From Armatimonadia bacterium (lineage in GTDB: Bacteria; Armatimonadota; Zipacnadia; Zipacnadales; JABUFB01): DNA of 64,000 nt. The notes under the pieces were generated by a model that saw only the letters and a program-made list of their open reading frames with translations, had not been told where the DNA came from and did not search any database. The position numbers and the translations under genes were made by a program. The DNA is taken from NCBI GenBank assembly GCA_039679385.1, contig JBDKVB010000067.1, positions 62,001-126,000 of the forward strand, given 5' to 3'. Below, one piece after another: positions 58,762 to 64,000 of the stretch (position 1 is the stretch's first letter; every line of letters starts with the position of its first letter).

Positions 58762-59205
58762 ATGAGTGACCGGTCAACGCCTCGGGTGTCGGTTTTCAGA
58801 CCTCGCAAGGACGGCCTCGAAAAGACCCTGGGAGCCCTTGAGGCCCAGGTCATGGATGCCATCTGGCAGGCCAAGGAACCGGTGTGCGTAGAGGATGTAC
58901 GGTCGGCACTGGCGACGCATGGCAAGGATGCCGCGTACACGACCATCATGACCACCCTCAGCCGCCTCAACAAGAAGGGGCTGCTGGCCCGCGAGATGCG
59001 AGGCAAGGCCTACTACTACTCCTCCCGGGTTAGCCGGAGTGAGCTGAGTTCGACGGTAACCAAGCAAGTGATCGACGGACTTCTGGCAACCTTTGCTGAG
59101 CCCACAATGTCTTACTTTGTGGAGGCCCTCAGCAACTCCGACCCGAACAAGCTGGCTTCCCTGGCAGAGATCATCGAGCGCAAGCGACAGGAGAGGCAGG
59201 ACTGA
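58762..59205 (+). CDS. BlaI/MecI/CopY-family transcriptional repressor
   Basis: The 147-residue winged-helix protein matches the Penicillinase_R family: GALEAQVMDAIWQAKEPVCVEDV, then the recognition region DAAYTTIMTTLSRLNKKGLLAREMRGKAYYY. The C-terminal dimerisation helices (TKQVIDGLLATFAEPTMSYF) include the region that BlaR1/M56 proteases cleave. I prefer the ATG at 58762 because AGGAG is nine bases upstream; the ATG at 58753 directly abuts it. The M56 protease gene follows after four bases. Promoter and dyad upstream argue for autoregulation. Confidence 0.9.
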   Translation: MSDRSTPRVSVFRPRKDGLEKTLGALEAQVMDAIWQAKEPVCVEDVRSALATHGKDAAYTTIMTTLSRLNKKGLLAREMRGKAYYYSSRVSRSELSSTVTKQVIDGLLATFAEPTMSYFVEALSNSDPNKLASLAEIIERKRQERQD

Positions 59206-59209
59206 ACGC

Positions 59210-60214
59210 GTGACGACGACGCTCGTGGCGATGGTAATGGTCTCCGCCGTCGCCACGACCCTCAGTCTACTGGTGTACCTCCCTGCCCTTGCAATTGCCG
59301 AGTCCATACCACCACGCCGCGCAGATTCTCGCGCGGCGGTTTGGTTTTGTGCGCTTCAGCTGCCTCTTCTGGCCGGCCTCGTCGGAGCCGCCGTCGGCCT
59401 GCACAGCCTGCTCATCGACCCCTACGGCTCACCCCATCTCACCCAGATCCGACCGCACCTTTGTTCTGCCTGGATTGCCCAGACCCCCGACGGTGCCTGG
59501 CTACTGGGCCTCGTCGGCACTGCGGTTGGCGCCGTCTATGCGGCAGCCCTGATTCGCCTCGTACTGGGCGCCTGGCGCTCACGAGAGGCCGTGCGCAGGT
59601 TCGCCTCGGCCACCCAGTCCACTGTGGTCACCGTTGACTACCCGCAGGCCTTCCTGGCAACCATCGGCCTCCTCAGACCCCTCATCGTCACAACCACCGG
59701 AACCTGCGAGATGCTGGCACCCAGCGAGTTGGAGGCCGCACTGACCCACGAGGCCGCCCACCTCAAGCGCCGCGACAACCTTCTCGATCTACTCGCCTCG
59801 GCGGCCATGACCTGTCTGATCTACGTGCCCACGGCTCACCTGTACCTGCGCTATTACCGCGAGGAGATCGAGCGCGCCTGCGATGACCAGGCCGCAGCGA
59901 AGGTGACCCCGGCGACCGTATCCTCCGCGATTCTGAAGCTTGCGAGCGTTGCCGAGGAGATCGCCCGCGAACGGATTCTGCCCTCGGTCTCCTATCGCGG
60001 GAAGCATGCCGCTGCAGACGTTCGACGGCGGGCAGCGCGCCTGACCACGCTCGGAGCGCGGCCTCCCGCACGTGCCGGCGGGTTCTCTCTTGCCGGCGCG
60101 GCGCTGGTGCTGGGCGCCCTCGCGGTCCTGGCCCTTACCATGGCCGCCACGCTGCAGCAGGTGACCGACACTCTCCGCTGCCTGGCCGAATCCCTGGTCC
60201 AGGTCCTCACCTAA
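59210..60214 (+). CDS. M56 (BlaR1-type) membrane metalloprotease lacking a penicillin sensor
   Basis: The 334-residue polytopic protein has about four helices. The gluzincin motif HEAAH (180-184) lies in the cytosolic part, with a downstream acidic stretch (YREEIERACDDQAA) that contributes the third zinc ligand. A final transmembrane helix (GAALVLGALAVLALTMAA) ends close to the C terminus. BlaR1 and MecR1 carry an additional ~250-residue extracellular beta-lactam sensor; here only about 20 residues follow the last helix, so the signal is not a penicillin bound by that domain. It presumably cleaves the BlaI-like repressor encoded just upstream. The GTG start follows AGGAGAGG. Confidence 0.85.
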   Translation: MTTTLVAMVMVSAVATTLSLLVYLPALAIAESIPPRRADSRAAVWFCALQLPLLAGLVGAAVGLHSLLIDPYGSPHLTQIRPHLCSAWIAQTPDGAWLLGLVGTAVGAVYAAALIRLVLGAWRSREAVRRFASATQSTVVTVDYPQAFLATIGLLRPLIVTTTGTCEMLAPSELEAALTHEAAHLKRRDNLLDLLASAAMTCLIYVPTAHLYLRYYREEIERACDDQAAAKVTPATVSSAILKLASVAEEIARERILPSVSYRGKHAAADVRRRAARLTTLGARPPARAGGFSLAGAALVLGALAVLALTMAATLQQVTDTLRCLAESLVQVLT

Positions 60215-60245
60215 CCCCTGTCTCCGGTGCTCTACGCTTCAGCCC

Positions 60246-61037
60246 TTACCGGGCAGTCCGGCTCGCCTGCCACGCACGCCACAGGACGTCAAGGAAGACC
60301 TCGGCGTCTGGCACGTCCTGGGGCTGCAAGGCCGGGAATCGGTGCCGGAGTCCCTCCGCCATGCGCTCGGCAACCTGACGTCGACTCTGTTCAGTGAGCT
60401 CGTCGCGCCGCTCGATGAACCGGCGCAGCGTATCGACTTCCTGCGGGCTGAGCGAAGCAAGATGAAGCATCGCCTGGGCCACCAGCGGGTCCTGGTGTTG
60501 CTCGAGTACCGCCGGGGTGCTCTCGGCCGGTTCGACTGCCTCCGGGGCCTCATACCGGCGGACCTTCACCACGATCGTCCCGGCGGCCAGATCACCGAGG
60601 CGCTTGCACTTGCGCGTAACCAGGATGGAGATCATCCCGATGGTGTAGTACACAGGGAGCAGGTCCACGATCCGCAGGATGTTGCGCACGGCTGACTCAG
60701 TGAGGCCAATCGGGCCGCCATCATCTCGGACGACGAGGAGTCCGGCCATGCGCTTGCCGGGACTCTGCCCACCCCAGGTCAGCTCGAAGATCATGTAGTA
60801 GGCGATGATGATCAGGAGCGAGGAGAACAGCAGAATCCCGCCGCTCATGAGCAGGCGCGTGGTATCGCCGGTCATGAGGGTTCGGAACAGGCCCAGCGCA
60901 AGACCCAGGGCGAGGATCACCAGCGCCTGAAGCAAGGAGTCGACGACACCCGCGAGGAACCTCGAGCCTACTCCTGCAAGCTCAAGGTCGATGCGGACCA
61001 GTTCAGGCGTCTCGAAGACGACGTGGTCTTCCTGCAT
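60246..61037 (-). CDS. RDD-family membrane protein
   Basis: The 263-residue protein has the RDD family features: GVGSRFLAGVVDSLLQAL with an Arg-Asp motif in the first helix, two or three further helices, and ELTWGGQSPGKRMAGLLVV. The soluble C-terminal tail (about 175-263) is charged and helical (TPAVLEQHQDPLVAQAML, QEVDTLRRFIERRDEL). RDD proteins are of uncertain function, proposed as transporters (Na+/H+ antiport in one case). It is divergent to the SpoIIM-like gene (about 80 bases between starts), a pairing often seen for RDD genes. Confidence 0.88.
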   Translation of the reverse strand: MQEDHVVFETPELVRIDLELAGVGSRFLAGVVDSLLQALVILALGLALGLFRTLMTGDTTRLLMSGGILLFSSLLIIIAYYMIFELTWGGQSPGKRMAGLLVVRDDGGPIGLTESAVRNILRIVDLLPVYYTIGMISILVTRKCKRLGDLAAGTIVVKVRRYEAPEAVEPAESTPAVLEQHQDPLVAQAMLHLASLSPQEVDTLRRFIERRDELTEQSRRQVAERMAEGLRHRFPALQPQDVPDAEVFLDVLWRAWQASRTAR

Positions 61038-61117
61038 TTCACCTACGCAGCTACTGTCTCCCGGTCTGTGCCGGACAAGCTCAACCGATCCGACAACTCA
61101 CACGTGCAGGTCACAGG

Positions 61118-62137
61118 ATGCGTGCCGGCTACTTCCTCAATCTGAACCGTCCCCACTGGGAGCGGCTCTCGGAGCTTCTCGACGTCGTCGAGAGCTCCGG
61201 GTTGTCCTCGCTCACGCCTGCACAGATCGACGAACTGGGGCGGCTGTACCGACGGGCTGCAACGAACCTCTCCGAGGCCCGCACCGGGCAGTTCGACTCG
61301 GAGACCCTCGGCTACCTGAACCAGCTTGTCTCCCGGGCCTACGCCCGAATCTATGCCGGTGGTGCGACCCGACGCTTCCGCGTGGGGTACCTATTCGCAT
61401 GCGAGATACCCCGTACCTTCCGACGGCAGGCCCGGTACCTGGCCGCCTCCGTCGGGGTCTCGCTGCTGGCGGTGCTGCTCGCCTATCTCGCCGTCCGAGC
61501 CGATCCACGCTGGGCTCCAGCTCTCACGAACCCCGCAGCGGTGGAGTGGTGGCGCGACTTCGCCCAGTCCTCCACACACGCCGGGGATTACTTCGCCGAA
61601 TCCGCCAAGGGCATGGGGGCACCCGAGTTCGCCGGGTTCCTGATGAGCAACAACCTCCAGGTCGCGCTCAAGGCCTTTGCCTTCGGGCTTTCGCTCGGGC
61701 TCGGGACGCTCTTTGTCCTGACGATGAATGGCCTGATGTTGGGAGCCTTCCTCGGTACCGGAGCCAACGCGGGCAAGCTCAGCCTGTTCACCGCGATTGT
61801 GGCGCCCCACGGAGTGGTTGAGCTATCCGCTATCTTCATCGCCGGTGCGGCGGGGCTGATGATCGGCTATGCCCTCGTCGACCCCGGGGACTACACCCGT
61901 CGTGATGCCTTGCGTGTGGCCGCCCTGGAGGCGGTCAAGCTTGTTCTCGGCACGATCCCCATGTTCGTAGTCGCCGGTCTGATCGAGGGGCTCATCAGCC
62001 CGCAGTCACAAGGGCTCTTCGCCGCCGATCTGCCCCGCATCCTCTTCGGCCTGACCCTCGGTGCCGCCTTCTGGCTGTACCTGTTCTTCGGCGATCGCCT
62101 CTGGGGCAGCGACGAGGCCGCCGAGACCCTTGGCTAG
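61118..62137 (+). CDS. SpoIIM-like (DUF95) membrane protein
   Basis: The 339-residue protein has an N-terminal helical cytosolic segment (RPHWERLSELLDVVESSG, SSLTPAQIDELGRLYRRAATNLSEAR) and about five or six helices including FLMSNNLQVALKAFAFG and GAFLGTGANAGKLSLF..., with HGVVELSAIFIAGAAGL. This matches stage II sporulation protein M-like (SpoIIM) proteins, which occur widely outside spore formers and are typically linked to RDD genes. Function in non-sporulating bacteria is unknown; a role in cell-envelope remodelling is suggested by SpoIIM. The start at 61118 has no obvious Shine-Dalgarno beyond CAGGTCAC. Confidence 0.88.
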   Translation: MRAGYFLNLNRPHWERLSELLDVVESSGLSSLTPAQIDELGRLYRRAATNLSEARTGQFDSETLGYLNQLVSRAYARIYAGGATRRFRVGYLFACEIPRTFRRQARYLAASVGVSLLAVLLAYLAVRADPRWAPALTNPAAVEWWRDFAQSSTHAGDYFAESAKGMGAPEFAGFLMSNNLQVALKAFAFGLSLGLGTLFVLTMNGLMLGAFLGTGANAGKLSLFTAIVAPHGVVELSAIFIAGAAGLMIGYALVDPGDYTRRDALRVAALEAVKLVLGTIPMFVVAGLIEGLISPQSQGLFAADLPRILFGLTLGAAFWLYLFFGDRLWGSDEAAETLG

Positions 62138-62149
62138 ACCTGCTTGACC

Positions 62150-63616
62150 CTAGGGATACAGTCGCCGCCAGAGGTCCTGGTAGCGCTGGTAGGCCGGCTC
62201 GTATTCCTCCGCCATCCCCCGGCACGGCTCAAAGGTCCGCTCGGTGTGGTAGAACACTTCCACGCTGTCCGAGATGCTCGCGAAGGCCCCGGCGCCTGTG
62301 GCCGCCAGCATCGCAGCACCCATCGTGGCGGCTTCGGTACAGGCTGGTCGATCCACCGGCAGCCCTGTCACGTCCGCCTTCATCTGCAGCCACAGGTCAC
62401 TGCGAGCGCCACCGCCAATCGACCGGATACGCTCGAGGGTGAAGCCGCTGCGCTGCATGAGCTCAAGGTTCTCCCGCAGGCTGAAGGTCAGCGACTCCAG
62501 CACCGCCCGGTACAGATCGCCCAGCGTATGCCCTAGATTGAGGTTGGCGAAGGCCCCGCGCACGGCCGGATCAGGACGAGGCGAGACGGTCCCGTCGAAG
62601 TGCGGCAGCACCGTCAGGCCGTGGCTTCCCGGCGGCACAGCGGCGGCCAACTCGTCCAGCTCGTGGTGACTGCGTCCGGGACTCAATTCGCGTTGCACCC
62701 AGTCCAGCACCAGTCCGGCGGTCTTGGCATAGGCCAGGGCAAACTGGTAGCGTCGGATCGGGAACCGTCCGCCCAGCAATCCCACAGGTAACGGGTCCGG
62801 CAATCGCTCGCTCAGCGTCACCAGCGCCAGACAGGTCCCCGAGGTCTCGGAGACGATCCCCGGGGCACTGTTCCCCGCGCCAAGAGCTCCGGCATACTGG
62901 TCATTCGTCCCGCACACTAGCAGCGTGTCGGGCTCCAGACCCCATTCCGCAGCAACCTTTGGCAGCACGTCCCGCAGGGGCTCTCCGGGCTGTGCGATCT
63001 GTGCCAACTGCTCCGGACGGATCTGCGCCGCCTCCAGCGCCGCCTGTGAGTAGCCTTGCGCATCCTCGCAGGCGAGGGCGGTGCTCATCGCGGTGTTGCC
63101 GTCGGTCGCTGGGGTGCCGGTCAGGCGATACGAGAGGTAATCGGGAAGAAGGAGGTAGCGGTCTGCCCGTGCCATGACCTCGGGAGCATGTTCACGCAGC
63201 CAGAGGATCTTGGGCCCCGTCGATATCGCCTGGACGACCGGTTTGCGTTCGGTTCCGGTGACCTGCGCAATCCGCTGCGACAGCCACTCAGCCTGCTCGG
63301 CTGCCCGGCTGTCGTACCACAGGATGGCGGGATGCAGCGGGCGGCCCTGCGCGTCGAGCGAGACGAAGGTCTGGCCCTGCGAGGCGACTGATAGGGCGCG
63401 GATCCGAACACCAGCCTGAGCGATGGCTCTCTGTGACGCCTCCCGCGCTGCCTCGTAGACCTCCTCAATCGGCACTTCGCTGTGCCCATCGGGAGTGGTC
63501 TGGATCGGCACGGAGACCTGCCCGAAGCCCAGGAGTTCGCCGGCGTCGCTGAAGACCCCGGCCTTGGCCCCGGAACCTCCCAGGTCTACCCCGAGATAGC
63601 CCACGGTCGGGCTCAT
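62150..63616 (-). CDS. FGGY-family carbohydrate kinase (xylulokinase-like)
   Basis: The 488-residue cytosolic sugar kinase shows the FGGY signatures: YLGVDLGGSGAKAGVF at the N terminus (phosphate-binding), VASQGQTFVSLDAQGRPL, ILWYDSRA, TNDQYAGALGAGN and RIRSIGGGARSDLWLQMKAD with TEAATMGAAMLAATGAG at the C terminus. Xylulokinase and gluconokinase/fuculokinase-like substrates all remain possible. The start ATG overlaps the stop of the amidohydrolase gene (ATGA), so the two form an operon. The 3' end lies 12 bases beyond the SpoIIM-like gene end (convergent). Confidence 0.92.
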   Translation of the reverse strand: MSPTVGYLGVDLGGSGAKAGVFSDAGELLGFGQVSVPIQTTPDGHSEVPIEEVYEAAREASQRAIAQAGVRIRALSVASQGQTFVSLDAQGRPLHPAILWYDSRAAEQAEWLSQRIAQVTGTERKPVVQAISTGPKILWLREHAPEVMARADRYLLLPDYLSYRLTGTPATDGNTAMSTALACEDAQGYSQAALEAAQIRPEQLAQIAQPGEPLRDVLPKVAAEWGLEPDTLLVCGTNDQYAGALGAGNSAPGIVSETSGTCLALVTLSERLPDPLPVGLLGGRFPIRRYQFALAYAKTAGLVLDWVQRELSPGRSHHELDELAAAVPPGSHGLTVLPHFDGTVSPRPDPAVRGAFANLNLGHTLGDLYRAVLESLTFSLRENLELMQRSGFTLERIRSIGGGARSDLWLQMKADVTGLPVDRPACTEAATMGAAMLAATGAGAFASISDSVEVFYHTERTFEPCRGMAEEYEPAYQRYQDLWRRLYP

Positions 63617-64000
63617 GAGGCACTCCGGCGTGCTTCGACTTCCGCCAGTTGCCGACCGTCGCGGACATGCTCGAGCAGACTCATACCGTTGTCGTAGAAG
63701 ATACCGTGCATCTCGGACTCGGTGAGGCCTGAGCGCTCAGCGGCCCGGCGGATGGCCAGGATGATCTCGTAGACCATGAAGCTGGCGCGGATTCCTTCCG
63801 AGGCGATCCGGTAGGCGCTCGCGGGATAGCCCTCCAGCACCATGTCCACCCAGTGGTCCATGACGTAGACGCGGCGCCCGCGCATCAGGGCAATGGGCAG
63901 GTCGGTAGCGTACACCAGGCGACTCGACGGGATCTGCTCCAGGACAATCTGCAGCACCGTCGGGTCCATCACCATCGCGGTGTCCAGGTACACGTTGTCC
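63613..64000 (-). CDS. Amidohydrolase-family protein (5' end outside window)
   Basis: This is the C-terminal part of a metal-dependent hydrolase, about 129 residues, running off the window edge. NVYLDTAMVMDPTVLQIVL followed by RLVYATDLPIALMRGR is the conserved amidohydrolase_2 C-terminal block with the catalytic Asp in TDLP. The rest is helical (ASFMVYEIILAIRRAAERSG, FYDNGMSLLEHV). In this family (uronate isomerase-like and decarboxylase-like TIM barrels), the members near FGGY kinases may process lactones. It is translationally coupled to the kinase. The N-terminal metal site is out of view, so activity is open. Confidence 0.75.
   Translation of the reverse strand, partial: DNVYLDTAMVMDPTVLQIVLEQIPSSRLVYATDLPIALMRGRRVYVMDHWVDMVLEGYPASAYRIASEGIRASFMVYEIILAIRRAAERSGLTESEMHGIFYDNGMSLLEHVRDGRQLAEVEARRSAS

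Overview
The window is GC-rich, gene-dense bacterial DNA with about 47 protein-coding genes on both strands. I see no rRNA or tRNA genes, CRISPR arrays, integrases or insertion sequences. Shine-Dalgarno sites are strong and GTG/TTG starts are common. The best lineage clue is the pseudopilin at 5407: its N-terminal stretch (FTLIELL, then [14 protein letters not shown]) and its C-terminal ADGH motif are typical of Armatimonadota, with Planctomycetota-like phyla as weaker alternatives. Many genes encode exported polysaccharide-active proteins, and no TonB/SusCD pair is present. This suggests a Gram-negative-type carbohydrate degrader, but the phylum is an inference from memory.

Layout. 2-1311: methyltransferase (cut by the window edge) coupled to a DedA membrane protein. 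1390-2730: sulfatase-fold hydrolase with Thr in place of the formylglycine Cys. 2870-4900: ArsR repressor, polyferredoxin membrane protein and beta-barrel, with a clear promoter and operator. 4982-6063: small His/Cys protein and a lone pseudopilin. 6164-14784: secreted beta-propeller, heparinase II/III-type lyase, GH16, PL22-like propeller and outer-membrane barrel. 14917-20618: polysaccharide deacetylase, Pro/Ala-rich secreted protein, PfkB kinase, a gene with a structured leader, NifU-like protein and transaldolase-like aldolase. 20784-28889: sugar isomerase, DUF362-like exported protein, NAD-type isocitrate dehydrogenase, esterase, DNA polymerase III delta, GT-C-type membrane glycosyltransferase and TM1266-like protein. 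28991-39037: unknown protein, orphan secretin, classical sulfatase, WbsX-like protein, GH115 and a large exported protein of unknown fold. 39282-44601: PocR-type histidine kinase, second heparinase-like lyase, amidotransferase-like protein and sugar isomerase. 44873-51154: repeat lipoprotein, GlcF, GlcD-GlcE fusion, class V aminotransferase and an unlisted 55-residue two-helix protein. 51210-58496: CBM9-like protein, lipoprotein, transglutaminase-like/discoidin protein and DUF5060/GH5-like protein. 58623-62137: BlaI/M56 pair with promoter and operator, then divergent RDD and SpoIIM-like genes. 62150-64000: FGGY kinase and an amidohydrolase cut by the edge.

How the genes fit together. Lyases, glycoside hydrolases, a sulfatase and esterases would cut complex acidic polysaccharides (uronate-, sulfate- or glucuronate-bearing). 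Isomerases, PfkB and FGGY kinases and the aldolase could feed the products into central metabolism. GlcF, the GlcDE fusion and the aminotransferase form a plausible glycolate to glyoxylate to glycine route. Two small regulatory units stand out because promoter and operator are readable in the DNA: ArsR/polyferredoxin/barrel and BlaI/M56. No single locus is clearly a new defence or mobile system. The best candidates for undescribed biology are the ArsR-ferredoxin-barrel operon, the M56 protease lacking a penicillin sensor, the structured leader at 18571-18722, and a C-terminal module shared by three enzymes.
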